DNA of 64,000 nt from Cellulomonas humilata (GCF_030814415.1 NZ_JAUSVB010000001.1:124001-188000); one strand, 5' to 3'. Shown: positions 32,996 to 42,741, counted from the stretch's first letter. The notes: generated by a model from the letters alone, not told the origin. Translations and numbers: made by a program.

Positions 32996-34291
32996 TCAGG
33001 CGTCGATGCGGTCGATCACGAGGGGCCGCAACGGCACGACGGTGCCCTCGGGGGCCACGACGACCGCGCCGGCGAGGGCGTCGAGCGCCCGCCCGAACCG
33101 CTCCGGCGTGTCGGTGTGCAGCGTCATGAGGGGCTGCCCCGCCCGCACGGTGTCCCCGGGCTTGGCGTGCAGTTCGACGCCCGCGCCGGCCTGCACCGGG
33201 TCCTCCTTGCGCGCGCGGCCCGCACCGAGCCGCCACGCCGCGATGCCGACGGCGTAGGCGTCCAGCTCGGCGAGCACGCCGTCGGTGTCCGCGAGCAGCT
33301 GCGACGTCTCCTTCGCGACCGGCAGCGTCGCGTCCGGGTCGCCACCCTGGGCGGCGATCATCCGCTTCCACGCGTCCATGGCCCGGCCGTCCTGCAGGGC
33401 GGCTGCCACGTCGTCGTCGGGCCGGCCCGCGGCAGCGAGCATCTCCCGGGCCAGCGCGACCGTGAGCTCGACGACGTCCGCCGGTCCCCCGCCGGCCAGC
33501 ACCTCGACCGACTCGCGGACCTCCAGAGCGTTGCCCGCGGTCAGACCGAGCGGCGTCGACATGTCCGTGAGCAGCGCGACGGTCCGCACCCCGGCATCGG
33601 TGCCGAGCGCGACCATCGTCCGGGCCAGCTCGCGGGCGCGGTCGACGTCCTTCATGAACGCCCCGGAGCCCACCTTGACGTCGAGGACCAGCGCGCCGGT
33701 GCCCTCGGCGATCTTCTTGCTCATGATCGAGCTCGCGATCAGCGGGATGGCCTCGACCGTGCCCGTGACGTCGCGCAGCGCGTAGAGCTTGCGGTCGGCG
33801 GGAGCGAGCCCGGAGCCCGCCTGGCAGATGACGGCGCCGACGTCGTCGAGCTGCGCCATCATCTCGTCGTTGCTCAGCGCGGCCCGCCAGCCGGCGATCG
33901 ACTCGAGCTTGTCCAGCGTGCCGCCGGTGTGGCCGAGGCCGCGACCGGACAGCTGCGGGACGGCGACCCCGAACACCGCCACGAGCGGCGCCAGCGGCAG
34001 CGTGATCTTGTCGCCCACCCCGCCGGTCGAGTGCTTGTCCGCCGTCGGACGGGACAGCCCCGAGAAGTCCATCCGCTCGCCGCTCGCGATCATCGCCGCG
34101 GTCCAGCGGGCGATCTCGGCGCGGTCCATCCCGTTGAGCAGGATCGCCATGTTGAGCGCCGACATCTGCTCCTCGGCCACGACCCCGCGCGTGTACGCGT
34201 CGATGACCCAGTCGATCTGCGCGTCGGACAGGCGGTGCCCGTCGCGCTTGGTGACGATGACGTCGACGGCGTCGAACGACTCGGTGCTCAT
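32996..34291 (-). CDS. deoA: Thymidine phosphorylase (pyrimidine nucleoside phosphorylase)
   Basis: 431 residues. The family signature SGRGLGHTGGTLDKLESI, the phosphate site KHSTGGVGDK and the C-terminal domain GDTVRAGQPLMTLHTDT are all present. It splits thymidine or deoxyuridine to base and deoxyribose-1-phosphate. The ATG overlaps the cdd stop (ATGA), so it is the last gene of the bmp-ABC-cdd-deoA nucleoside operon. Confidence 0.95.
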   Translation of the reverse strand: MSTESFDAVDVIVTKRDGHRLSDAQIDWVIDAYTRGVVAEEQMSALNMAILLNGMDRAEIARWTAAMIASGERMDFSGLSRPTADKHSTGGVGDKITLPLAPLVAVFGVAVPQLSGRGLGHTGGTLDKLESIAGWRAALSNDEMMAQLDDVGAVICQAGSGLAPADRKLYALRDVTGTVEAIPLIASSIMSKKIAEGTGALVLDVKVGSGAFMKDVDRARELARTMVALGTDAGVRTVALLTDMSTPLGLTAGNALEVRESVEVLAGGGPADVVELTVALAREMLAAAGRPDDDVAAALQDGRAMDAWKRMIAAQGGDPDATLPVAKETSQLLADTDGVLAELDAYAVGIAAWRLGAGRARKEDPVQAGAGVELHAKPGDTVRAGQPLMTLHTDTPERFGRALDALAGAVVVAPEGTVVPLRPLVIDRIDA

Positions 34292-34695
34292 GCTCGCTCC
34301 TCCAGGTCGGCCGGCCCGAAGGCGTCGGGGAGCACCTCGGTCATCGGCTTGATGCCGTGCACGGTCTCCACCAGCAGCCGCGCTCCCCCGTGCTCCCACA
34401 GCAGCTGCCGGCACCGGCCGCACGGCATGAGCACGTTGCCGTGCTTGTCCACGCAGGTGAACGCGACCAGCCGCCCGCCGCCGGAGACGTGCAGCCCCGA
34501 GACGAGCGAGCACTCGGCGCACAGCGTGACGCCGTACGAGGCGTTCTCCACGTTGCAGCCGACGACCACCCTGCCGTCGTCGACCAACGCGGCGGCGCCC
34601 ACCGGGAAGTGGGAGTACGGCGCATACGCCTTGTGCATGACCTCGGTGGCTGCGGAACGCAGGGCGTCCCAATCGATGTCCACAGGAACGCTCAC
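34288..34695 (-). CDS. cdd: Cytidine deaminase
   Basis: 135 residues, normal size for the homotetrameric type. Zinc ligands and the catalytic glutamate are in NVENASYGVTLCAE and PCGRCRQ. It deaminates cytidine and deoxycytidine to uridine and deoxyuridine, feeding DeoA. GTG start overlaps the stop of the upstream permease gene (GTGA), and its stop overlaps deoA. Confidence 0.95.
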   Translation of the reverse strand: MSVPVDIDWDALRSAATEVMHKAYAPYSHFPVGAAALVDDGRVVVGCNVENASYGVTLCAECSLVSGLHVSGGGRLVAFTCVDKHGNVLMPCGRCRQLLWEHGGARLLVETVHGIKPMTEVLPDAFGPADLEERA

Positions 34696-35993
34696 TTCGT
34701 GTAGGGGATGCCCTCGGCGGCCGGCGGGCGCACCCGTCCGACGAGCCCCGCGACGGCGAAGATCGTCACGATGTAGGGCGTCATCAGCATGATCTGGCTG
34801 GGGATCGGCGTCTGGATGATGCTCAGCTGGAGCTGCAGGTTGTTGGCGAACCCGAACAGCAGCGCGGCCGCCAGCGCACCCTTGGGGCTCCAGCGCCCCA
34901 GGATCATCGCGGCGAGCGCGATGTAGCCCTTGCCGTTCGTCATCTCCTTGCCGAACGCCAGCCCCGCCGCGACGGTGAAGAACGCACCGCCGAGACCGGC
35001 CACCGCGCCGCCCAGCACCGTGGCGCGCAAGCGGGTCCGGTTGACCTTGATGCCGACGGTGTCCGCCGCCTTGGGGTGCTCCCCGACGGACCGCAGCCGC
35101 AGGCCCCACCGGGACCGGAAGACCATGATCTGCAGCACGATCACGACGACGTACATGATGTAGACGAGCGCGGTCTGCCGGAACAGCACCGGCCCGATGA
35201 TCGGGATCTGGGAGAGCACCGGGATGCTGATGACCGGGAGCCCCGGAGGGTTGTTCCAGGTGTCCGGGTTCTCCTTGAGCACCGTCGAGAACAGGTAGCT
35301 GGTCACGCCGATGACCAGCACGTTCAGCACGACGCCGACGATGATCTGGTTGACCACGTACTTGATCGAGAACAGCACCAGCAGCAGGCCCACCAGGGCA
35401 CCCGCGACGGGGGCGGCGATCAGGCCCGCGTACGCGCTGCCCGTCAGGGTGGCGACGACGGCCGCGAGGAACGCGCCGCCCAGCAGCTGGCCCTCGATCG
35501 CGATGTTGATGATGCCGGACCGCTCGCAGAGCAGACCGGCCAGGGCGCCGAACACCAGCGGGATCGCGAGGAACAGCGAACCCTGCAGCAGGCCGGTCAG
35601 CGGCAGCCCGCTGTCCTTGCCCGCGACGGCCCACACCAGGAACGCGAACACCATGAGGAACCCGTAGGTGATCGGCAGCCAGGCACCGGCCTTCTCCCGG
35701 CGGCGCGTCTCGTAGAACGACACCCCGGCGAGCGCGAGCGCCGCGAGGCACAGGATGATCGCGGTCAGCTTCGACGGCACGGAGAACGGCGTGAACTGGA
35801 TGAAGTCGCGCGGGGTCGAGATGGCGAACGTGCTGTGCTCGCCGGTCGGTGCGAGCAGCCCGAAGACCACGAGACCGAGAGCTGCGACCGTCGCGTAGGC
35901 GATCGGCGCGTGCCACTTGATCGGGGGCAGGACCAGCTCGGAGGCAGGACGGGCGGACGCCGACGCCGTCGCATCGATCGTGGGGGCGCTCAT
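34692..35993 (-). CDS. Nucleoside ABC transporter permease (second)
   Basis: 433 residues, about ten membrane segments. The block LCERSGIINIAIEGQLLGGAF is the conserved cytoplasmic loop of BPD_transp_2-type permeases that serve BMP-family binding proteins. ATG overlaps the stop of the first permease gene; its own stop overlaps cdd. Together with the preceding two genes it forms the import channel for nucleosides. Confidence 0.9.
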   Translation of the reverse strand: MSAPTIDATASASARPASELVLPPIKWHAPIAYATVAALGLVVFGLLAPTGEHSTFAISTPRDFIQFTPFSVPSKLTAIILCLAALALAGVSFYETRRREKAGAWLPITYGFLMVFAFLVWAVAGKDSGLPLTGLLQGSLFLAIPLVFGALAGLLCERSGIINIAIEGQLLGGAFLAAVVATLTGSAYAGLIAAPVAGALVGLLLVLFSIKYVVNQIIVGVVLNVLVIGVTSYLFSTVLKENPDTWNNPPGLPVISIPVLSQIPIIGPVLFRQTALVYIMYVVVIVLQIMVFRSRWGLRLRSVGEHPKAADTVGIKVNRTRLRATVLGGAVAGLGGAFFTVAAGLAFGKEMTNGKGYIALAAMILGRWSPKGALAAALLFGFANNLQLQLSIIQTPIPSQIMLMTPYIVTIFAVAGLVGRVRPPAAEGIPYTK

Positions 35994-37279
35994 GCGCTGA
36001 CCTCCTTCGCGGTGACGGGCGCGACCGGTTTCGGGGCGCGTGGCGTGTCCGGTGACGGCAGCCGGAACACCGCCCGGACCAGCGGCGGGGCCGCGATGAA
36101 CAGGACGATGAGGGACTGCACGACGAGCACGATGTCGATGGGCGTCCCGGTGCGGGCCTGCATGACCACGCCGCCGGCGCGCAGGGCGCCGAACAGGATG
36201 CCCGCGAAGACCGTGCCCAGCGGCTTGGAGCGACCGAGCAGCGCGACCGTGATGGCGTCGAACCCGTAGCTCGCCGCGACCCCGGCGGTGAGCACCCGTT
36301 CCGTGCCGAGCACCTGGGCCGAGCCCGCGAGCCCGGCGAACGCACCGGCCGTGAGCATGACCCACACGTAGGTCGCGTTCACCGAGATGCCCGCGGTGCG
36401 CGCCGCGTGCGGGTTGGACCCGACCGCGCGGAACCGGAAGCCGATCGTCGAGCGCTCCATCAGCCACCAGGTGAACACCGCGGCGGCGATGGCGACCAGG
36501 AAGCCGGTGTGCAGCCGGTACCCGCTGCCCAGCAGCAGCGGGTAGGCCGCGCTGTCGGGGATGGGTGGGCTGACCGGGTTGTTGCTGCCCGGACGCTGGA
36601 ACGCGTCGATGCTCAGCAGGTACGCGACCAGGTAGATCGCGATGTTGTTGAGCATGATCGTGACGATGACCTCGTGCGCGCCGGTGCGCGCCTTGAGCAC
36701 ACCGGCGATGCCCGCCCACAGCGCACCACCGAGCGCGGCGCCGATGACGCAGAGCAGCAGGTGCAGCGGGAACGGGAGGTCGAACGTGAACCCGATGAAC
36801 CCGGCGAAGATGCCACCGAGGATGATCTGGCCCTGGGCACCGATGTTGAACAGCCCGGCCCGGAAGCCGATGCCGAGGCCGAGACCGGCGAGGATCAGGG
36901 GCGTCGCGACGGTGAGCGTCTCGGTCAGCGGGCGGATCGCCCGCTGGAACGTCTCGGCCCGGGGATCGTAGATGGCACCTGCGAAGAGCGCTGCGTAGGC
37001 CTCGGAGACGGCCGTCCACGCCGCGGAGATGAGGTCCCCGGGACGCGAGAAGAAGTAGCTGGCCGCGGCCTGCACCTCGGCGTCGGCCGCCGCGATGAGC
37101 AGGCCTCCGAGGATCAGGGCCAGCACGACCGCGAGCACCGACACGAGCCAGCTGCTCGACAGCATCTCGTGCAGGATGCGGCGACCGCCGTCGGACTCCT
37201 CGGCCGGCTCGACGACGCCGGTCTGCCCGGGCGGCGGGACCTGGGCGTCCGGCAGCGGGGCCGGCGTCTGGCTGCTCAC
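35990..37279 (-). CDS. Nucleoside ABC transporter permease (first)
   Basis: 429 residues. The N-terminal 40 residues are Pro/Glu-rich and cytosolic; about nine membrane segments follow, with the loop FRAGLFNIGAQGQIILGG typical of this permease family. Start overlaps the ATPase gene stop by four bases. It pairs with the adjacent permease as a heterodimer. Confidence 0.9.
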   Translation of the reverse strand: MSSQTPAPLPDAQVPPPGQTGVVEPAEESDGGRRILHEMLSSSWLVSVLAVVLALILGGLLIAAADAEVQAAASYFFSRPGDLISAAWTAVSEAYAALFAGAIYDPRAETFQRAIRPLTETLTVATPLILAGLGLGIGFRAGLFNIGAQGQIILGGIFAGFIGFTFDLPFPLHLLLCVIGAALGGALWAGIAGVLKARTGAHEVIVTIMLNNIAIYLVAYLLSIDAFQRPGSNNPVSPPIPDSAAYPLLLGSGYRLHTGFLVAIAAAVFTWWLMERSTIGFRFRAVGSNPHAARTAGISVNATYVWVMLTAGAFAGLAGSAQVLGTERVLTAGVAASYGFDAITVALLGRSKPLGTVFAGILFGALRAGGVVMQARTGTPIDIVLVVQSLIVLFIAAPPLVRAVFRLPSPDTPRAPKPVAPVTAKEVSA

Positions 37280-38916
37280 AGCTCCTCCTGGGGGAACGCC
37301 GTGTCGGCGGTGGTCGTCGTCGTGGGCGGGGGCTCGGCGGCGGTCGGTTCGTCGACCGCCTCGAGGTCGGCCTCACCGAGCGTCGTGTGGTGCTCGGCGG
37401 CCTGCCGCACGGCGTCCTCGAGCGGGACGCCGGCCATCATCAGGCCCAGCACGTCGCGGTCGGTCCCGCCCGGCACGTCGCCGACGATCCGTCCGCGGTA
37501 CATGACGAGGATGCGGTCCGCGAGCGCGAGCACCTCGTCCAGCTCCGTCGACACGATGATCACGGGGGTGCCGTTGTCGCGCTCCTCCACGATCCGGGAG
37601 TGCACGAACTCGATCGAGCCGACGTCGAGGCCACGGGTCGGCTGCGACGCGATGAGCAGCCGCAGCGGCCGCGACATCTCGCGCGCCAGCACGACCTTCT
37701 GCTGGTTGCCGCCGGACAGGGTGCTCGCGTGCGCGTCGATCGAGCCGGTACGGACGTCGAACTCCGCGATCCGCTTCTCCGCGTTGGCCCGCACGGCGGC
37801 GGGCTTGAGCGCGACGCCCCGGGCGAACGGCTCCTGCCGGTGCAGGTCGAGGATGAGGTTCTCCGCGATGGAGAAGTCCGCGATGACGCCGTCGGTCGAG
37901 CGGTCCTCCGGGACGAACCCGAGACCGGAGGCGAGCACGTCCTTGACGGACTTGCCCACGAGCTCGATGCCGTCCAGCTTCACCGACCCGGCGACGGGCG
38001 CCTGCAGCCCGAGCATCACCTCGGTGAGCTCGGTCTGGCCGTTGCCCTGGACGCCGGCGATCGAGACGATCTCGCCGCGGGCCACGTCGAACGAGATGTC
38101 GTCGAGCTGCCGCACGCCGGCCTCGTCGATGACGGTCAGGTGGCGGACCTGGACCGTCGCCTCGCCGGGCACCGCGGTGGTGCGGGCGACCCCCAGGGAC
38201 ACGGACCGGCCGACCATGAGCGAGGCGAGCTCGGTCTCGGTGGACGTCGGCTCGGCGCTGCCGACCACCTTGCCGCGCCGGATGACGGTGATCCGGTCAG
38301 CGACGGCACGGACCTCGCGCAGCTTGTGCGTGATGAAGACGATGGACGTCCCGGACTCCTTGAGCTGCCGCATGATCACGATCAGCTCGTCGGTCTCCTG
38401 CGGCGTGAGCACGGCCGTGGGCTCGTCGAGGATGAGGACCTTGGCCTGCCGGGACAGGGCCTTGATGATCTCGACGCGCTGCTGGACGCCGACGGGCAGG
38501 TCCTCGATGTACGCGTCGGGGTCGACGTGGAAGCCGAACCGGTCGGAGATCTCCTTGACCCGGCGACGCGCCTCGGGAAGGTCGATCAGCCCGCCGCCGC
38601 GCACGGGTTCGTGGCCCAGGACCACGTTCTCCGCGACGGTGAACACCGGGACGAGCATGAAGTGCTGGTGGACCATGCCGATGCCGGCGGCCATCGCGTC
38701 GCCGGGGCCGGCGAACGTCACAGGCGCGTCGTCGACGAGGATCTGGCCACCGTCGGGGTCGTACAGCCCGTAGAGCACGTTCATCAGCGTGCTCTTGCCG
38801 GCACCGTTCTCCCCGAGCAGCGCGTGGATCTCCCCCGGCTCGACGACGAGGTCGATGTGGTCGTTGGCGACCAACGACCCGAAGGTCTTGGTGATGCCCT
38901 GCAGCTCCAGCTTCAC
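37276..38916 (-). CDS. Nucleoside ABC transporter ATP-binding protein (two ATPase domains)
   Basis: 546 residues with two tandem ABC domains. The first has Walker A GENGAGKST and Walker B LILDEPTAVL; the second has the signature LSGGNQQK and a degenerate Walker A (VQGNGQTE), as usual in sugar and nucleoside importers of this type. A Thr/Pro-rich C-terminal tail (PPPTTTTTADT) is added. It energises uptake of nucleosides with the two permeases and the BMP lipoprotein. Confidence 0.92.
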   Translation of the reverse strand: MKLELQGITKTFGSLVANDHIDLVVEPGEIHALLGENGAGKSTLMNVLYGLYDPDGGQILVDDAPVTFAGPGDAMAAGIGMVHQHFMLVPVFTVAENVVLGHEPVRGGGLIDLPEARRRVKEISDRFGFHVDPDAYIEDLPVGVQQRVEIIKALSRQAKVLILDEPTAVLTPQETDELIVIMRQLKESGTSIVFITHKLREVRAVADRITVIRRGKVVGSAEPTSTETELASLMVGRSVSLGVARTTAVPGEATVQVRHLTVIDEAGVRQLDDISFDVARGEIVSIAGVQGNGQTELTEVMLGLQAPVAGSVKLDGIELVGKSVKDVLASGLGFVPEDRSTDGVIADFSIAENLILDLHRQEPFARGVALKPAAVRANAEKRIAEFDVRTGSIDAHASTLSGGNQQKVVLAREMSRPLRLLIASQPTRGLDVGSIEFVHSRIVEERDNGTPVIIVSTELDEVLALADRILVMYRGRIVGDVPGGTDRDVLGLMMAGVPLEDAVRQAAEHHTTLGEADLEAVDEPTAAEPPPTTTTTADTAFPQEEL

Positions 38917-38990
38917 CGGTCGTCTCCTTCGACGTCACGACTGTCCTCAGACACTATCCATCCCCTCGCGAGGTCGGTGCTGGACAGGCC

Positions 38991-39019
38991 GACGGCCCGG
39001 GCGCTGGGCCCGGGCCGTC
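38991..39019 (-). terminator. Attenuating terminator between bmp and the ABC genes
   Basis: Perfect 12-bp stem GACGGCCCGGGC around a 5-base loop, 22 bases after the bmp stop codon. It probably stops part of transcription so that more binding protein than transporter is made. Confidence 0.7.
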
Positions 39020-39040
39020 GTCCTGCGGTCCTGCGTCAGA

Positions 39041-40138
39041 TCACTTCGGGGACGCGTCGGACTCCACGACGATGTCACCGGAGATGATCGACGCCTTGAG
39101 CTCGTCGAGCTTCGTGACGACGTCCGCGGGGACCTTCGACTCGAAGTCGTGGAACGGCGCCAGGCCGAGGCCCTCGTTCTCCAGCGTGCCGACGTACGGG
39201 TCGGAGCTGAAGCTGCCGTCCACGGCCTCGCTGATCGTGTCGAAGACGGCCGGGCCGATCTCCTTCATGACCGAGGTGAGGACGATCGGGCCGTACTCGG
39301 TGGTCTCGAACCAGTCGGCGTCGACACCGATGATCGAGACGTTGCCGGCCGTCTGCGCGACGGACGCGGTGCCCAGACCGACCGGACCGGCGACGGGCAT
39401 GATGATGTCCGCGCCCTGGTCGATGAAGGACTGGCCGATGTTCTTGCCGTCGTCCTGGCTGTCGAAGTTGCCGGCGAAGACGCCCTGCTGCGTCGCCTTG
39501 TCCCAGCCGAGCAGCTGCACGGAGCCGCCGTTGTCCTCGTTGAACTTGGCGATGCCGTCGGCGAAGCCGTCCATGAAGATCGTGACGGACGGGATCTGGA
39601 TGCCACCGAAGGTCGCGACCTTGCCGGTGGTGGAGGTCGCCGCGGCGACGTAGCCGGCGAGGTAAGCCGCCTGCGCCGTGTCGAAGAGGATCGGCTTGCC
39701 GTTGTCCAGGGTGACGGGCGCGAAGTCGGCGTCGGAGAAGGAGCTGTCGACCAGGGCGAAGTTGACGTCCGGGTTCGCCTCAGCGGCGGTCTGGATCGGG
39801 TCCTCGAGGAGGAAGCCGACGCCGATGATCAGGTCGCAGTTCTCGGCGACCAGGCTGTCGATGTTCGGCGTGTAGTCGGTGTCGGCAGCGGACTCGACGC
39901 TGGCGATCTCGACACCGAGCTCGTCCTGGGCCTGCGTCAGCCCCTCGAAGCCGGCCTGGTTGAACGACTTGTCGTCGAAACCGCCCGCGTCCGAGACCAT
40001 GCAGGCCTTGAAGTCGACGGTCGCGGCGGACGTCTCGCCGCCGGCCGACTCGTTCGTCTCCTCGGGTGCACTGCCACACGCCGCAAGCGCAAGGGCGACC
40101 GCCCCGCCGAGCGCGGCCACTCGAATGATCTTCTTCAC
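39041..40138 (-). CDS. bmp: BMP-family nucleoside-binding lipoprotein
   Basis: 365 residues. Lipoprotein signal VKKIIRVAALGGAVALALAAC (lipobox LAAC, Cys about residue 21), then a Ser/Thr/Glu linker and a BMP (basic membrane protein) domain with DDKSFNQAGFEG. Proteins of this family bind nucleosides outside the membrane for the adjacent ABC importer. AGGAGA precedes the GTG by six bases. First gene of the nucleoside uptake and salvage operon. Confidence 0.92.
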   Translation of the reverse strand: MKKIIRVAALGGAVALALAACGSAPEETNESAGGETSAATVDFKACMVSDAGGFDDKSFNQAGFEGLTQAQDELGVEIASVESAADTDYTPNIDSLVAENCDLIIGVGFLLEDPIQTAAEANPDVNFALVDSSFSDADFAPVTLDNGKPILFDTAQAAYLAGYVAAATSTTGKVATFGGIQIPSVTIFMDGFADGIAKFNEDNGGSVQLLGWDKATQQGVFAGNFDSQDDGKNIGQSFIDQGADIIMPVAGPVGLGTASVAQTAGNVSIIGVDADWFETTEYGPIVLTSVMKEIGPAVFDTISEAVDGSFSSDPYVGTLENEGLGLAPFHDFESKVPADVVTKLDELKASIISGDIVVESDASPK

Positions 40139-40248
40139 GCGACTCTCCTGAATCTCGTCAGCAGCCGGTCCGGCTGGGCCGACCGTGCGGGTGGCACGAC
40201 GGTGTGCCACCACAAGGTCTGGGGCTGCCCGGCATTGATTCTCGGACC

Positions 40249-40254
40249 ATAACG
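40249..40254 (-). promoter_or_regulatory. Possible -10 element (TATGGT) of the bmp operon
   Basis: TATGGT on the minus strand lies about 110 bases upstream of bmp. No convincing -35 accompanies it; two repeated boxes lie just upstream. Confidence 0.3.
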
Positions 40255-40273
40255 ATGCCGAGGTGTCGCGCAG

Positions 40274-40317
40274 GTTACCGACTGGTATCCGCCCAGGTTC
40301 CGTTACCGACTTGGTAT
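40274..40317 (-). promoter_or_regulatory. Two repeated dyad boxes upstream of the bmp operon
   Basis: GTTACCGACTGGTAT (40274-40288) and GTTACCGACTTGGTAT (40302-40317) are near-identical, 28 bases apart, each with a TACC..GGTA dyad. They lie in the 208-base region between bmp and the amidohydrolase gene and look like a pair of regulator sites. Confidence 0.5.
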
Positions 40318-40346
40318 GTGTTCGCCCAGGTGACGGACTTTCCGTC

Positions 40347-41576
40347 TCAGCCCGCGAGAACTGCTGTCCGCGCGAGAAGCAGCGCGCCGACCTCGATGGC
40401 GCGCTCGTCGACCCGCAGGTCGCCCTGGTGGATGTCGAACGTGTGGCCGCCGGGCGTCCGCGTGCCGAGGCGGGCCATCGCCCCGGGCACCTTGGTCAGG
40501 TACCACGCGAAGTCCTCGCCACCCAGCGACTGCTCGGTCAGCAGCACCGACCCGGCACCCAGGACGTCGCGCGCGGCGGCCTCGAGGATCCCCGTCGCGT
40601 GCTCGCCGTTCTCGACCGGCGGCACACCGCGATGGTGCCGGACGTCCACCGTCACGTCGAACGGCGCGACGACCTGCTCGACGGCGGCGTGGAACACCTC
40701 CGACGCCTTCTCCCACGCCCGCACGTCGAGGCACCGCAGCGTTCCCTTCACGGTGCCCGTCGAGGGGATCGCGTTGTGCGCCGATCCCGCCTTCACGGCG
40801 CCCCAGGTCAGGTTGACCCCCGAGCGCGGGTCCAGCCGCCGGCCCAGGATCGCCGGCACCTGCGTGATGACCTGGCCGAGCGCGAAGACCACGTCGCCAG
40901 TCAGGTGCGGTCGCGACGTGTGCCCGCCCGGCCCGGAGATGGTCACGGTCACCTCGTCGCTGGCGGACGTGATGGGCCCGATGCGGGTCCCGACCTGTCC
41001 GACGTCCACCTTCGGGTCGCAGTGGAACGCGTAGATCTCCGCGACGCCGTCCAGCCCGCCCGCCGCGACCACGTCGAGCGCCCCTCCGGGCTGCACCTCC
41101 TCGGCGGGCTGGAACACCAGCCGCACGCCGGTGCGGAGCTCGTCGGCGACCTGCGCGAGCGCCAGCCCGGCGCCGAGGACCGCCGTGGTGTGCACGTCGT
41201 GCCCGCAGGCGTGGGTGACCCCGCGCACGGTCGACGCCCACGGCACGCCGCTGGTGTCCTGCACGGGCAGGGCGTCGAGGTCCGCGCGCAGGGCGATCCG
41301 CTTGCGCCCGCTCGCGGCCGGCCCGGGACCGATGTCGCAGAGCAGGCCGCTGCCCGGCAGCAGGTGGGGGGTGAGCCCGGCGGCGCGCAGCCGCTCGGCC
41401 AGGAGCGCGGTGGTCCGTACCTCGGTGCGGCCCAGCTCGGGGTGCGCGTGGATGTCGCGACGGATGGCGATGAGCTCGTCGCGCAGTCCCGCGAGGATGG
41501 CCGCGAGCCGGGCCGACATCGGTTCCGTCGGGTCGGGTCGGAGGCTGGTCAGCGGAGCGACGAGGGCATCAGGCAC
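40347..41576 (-). CDS. M20 family amidohydrolase
   Basis: 409 residues. Metal ligands and conserved blocks: IHAHPELG, the CGHDVHTT pair, FQPAEE, and SGPGGHTSRPH in the dimerisation domain, with GGEDFAWYL near the end. The family removes N-acyl groups from amino acids or hydrolyses indole-acetyl and hippurate conjugates. The position near the lpdA-punA-add-deoA-cdd-sdh order suggests orthology to M. tuberculosis AmiA1/AmiB1. Start is GTG with a TAGGGT -10 seven bases upstream. Confidence 0.88.
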   Translation of the reverse strand: MPDALVAPLTSLRPDPTEPMSARLAAILAGLRDELIAIRRDIHAHPELGRTEVRTTALLAERLRAAGLTPHLLPGSGLLCDIGPGPAASGRKRIALRADLDALPVQDTSGVPWASTVRGVTHACGHDVHTTAVLGAGLALAQVADELRTGVRLVFQPAEEVQPGGALDVVAAGGLDGVAEIYAFHCDPKVDVGQVGTRIGPITSASDEVTVTISGPGGHTSRPHLTGDVVFALGQVITQVPAILGRRLDPRSGVNLTWGAVKAGSAHNAIPSTGTVKGTLRCLDVRAWEKASEVFHAAVEQVVAPFDVTVDVRHHRGVPPVENGEHATGILEAAARDVLGAGSVLLTEQSLGGEDFAWYLTKVPGAMARLGTRTPGGHTFDIHQGDLRVDERAIEVGALLLARTAVLAG

Positions 41577-41583
41577 GGCTTCG

Positions 41584-41589
41584 ACCCTA
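41584..41589 (-). promoter_or_regulatory. -10 element (TAGGGT) of the amidohydrolase gene
   Basis: TAGGGT on the minus strand ends 7 bases before the GTG start; leaderless start expected. Confidence 0.5.
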
Positions 41590-41624
41590 GCCGCGCCGCT
41601 CGGGACAGGTGGAGGGTGTCCGCG

Positions 41625-42734
41625 TCAGAGCAGGTCCTCGCGCTCGCGCGCCCGCCAGGCGTCCACGGCCCCCTTGACGGACTGCGCGTGCGCCCGCGTG
41701 GTCACGAGCAGGGCGTCAGGGGTGTCGACGACCACCGCGTCGGCCAGCCCGACCACGGACACGGTCCGCCCGGTGCCCGGCACGACGAACGCACCGTCGG
41801 CGTCGATCCGCAGGACGAGACCCTCGTCGCCGAGGGTGTCGACCGGCAGGAGCTGCGCGAGCGAGTCGAAGTCGCCGATGTCGTCCCACGTGAAGTCGCC
41901 CGGCACGACGGCCACGCCGCCGGCGGCGGCCACCGGCTCGGCGATCGCGTGGTCGATCGCGATCTTGGTCAGCCCCGGCCAGACCCGGTCGAGGACCTCC
42001 CCGCGGTCCGGCCCGTCCCACGCGGCGGCGATCTCCTGCAGACCCGCCGCGAGGGCCGGCAGCTGGGTGGCCAGGTGGTCCAGGAGCACACGCGCCTTCA
42101 CGATGAACATGCCGGCGTTCCAGCGGTACTCGCCGGTCGCCAGGTACGCGGTCGCGGTGACGGCGTCGGGCTTCTCCGTGAAGCCCGCAGCACGGGTGAC
42201 GGTCGGGGCGCCGGCCAGTCCGAGGGGCGCCCCCGAGCGGACGTAGCCGAACGCGGTCGACGGGCCGGTCGCGGCGATGCCGATCGTCACGACGTTCCCG
42301 GCCCGGGCCGCCACGACGCCCTCGCGCACCGTCTGCTCGAACGCCTCGGTGCCGTCGATGACGTGGTCGGCGGCGAACGACCCGAGGACCACGTCCTCAC
42401 CGTGCCGCTCGAGCAGGACCGCCGCGGCCAGGCCGATCGCGGCCATCGAGTCGCGGGGCGACGGCTCCGCGAGCACGTCGTCGGCACCGAGCTCGGGGAG
42501 CTGCGCAGCGACCGCGTCGGCGTGCCGGGTGCCCGTCACGACGAGCACGCCCCCGGTGCCCGTGAGCGGCAGCAGCCGGTCGACCGTGGCCTGCAGCAGC
42601 GTGCGGCCTGATCCCGTGAGATCGAGCAGGAACTTGGGGTGGCCGGCGCGCGACAGCGGCCACAGGCGGGTTCCCGCACCCCCGGCCGGGACGACGGCGT
42701 GGAATCCGGGGACCACTGAGGGCGGAGTCGACAT
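41625..42734 (-). CDS. manC: Mannose-1-phosphate guanylyltransferase
   Basis: 369 residues. Nucleotide-binding VPAGGAGTRLWPLSR at the N-terminus, KFLLDLTG, SFAADHVI and the FTEKP motif (GFTEKPDA) mark a GDP-mannose pyrophosphorylase. It makes GDP-mannose for cell-wall glycans; substrate mannose-1-phosphate could come from PmmB. ATG 42734 is preceded by TACCCT seven bases upstream; the open frame runs 18 codons further but lacks support. Confidence 0.9.
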   Translation of the reverse strand: MSTPPSVVPGFHAVVPAGGAGTRLWPLSRAGHPKFLLDLTGSGRTLLQATVDRLLPLTGTGGVLVVTGTRHADAVAAQLPELGADDVLAEPSPRDSMAAIGLAAAVLLERHGEDVVLGSFAADHVIDGTEAFEQTVREGVVAARAGNVVTIGIAATGPSTAFGYVRSGAPLGLAGAPTVTRAAGFTEKPDAVTATAYLATGEYRWNAGMFIVKARVLLDHLATQLPALAAGLQEIAAAWDGPDRGEVLDRVWPGLTKIAIDHAIAEPVAAAGGVAVVPGDFTWDDIGDFDSLAQLLPVDTLGDEGLVLRIDADGAFVVPGTGRTVSVVGLADAVVVDTPDALLVTTRAHAQSVKGAVDAWRAREREDLL

Positions 42735-42741
42735 GGGCGCC

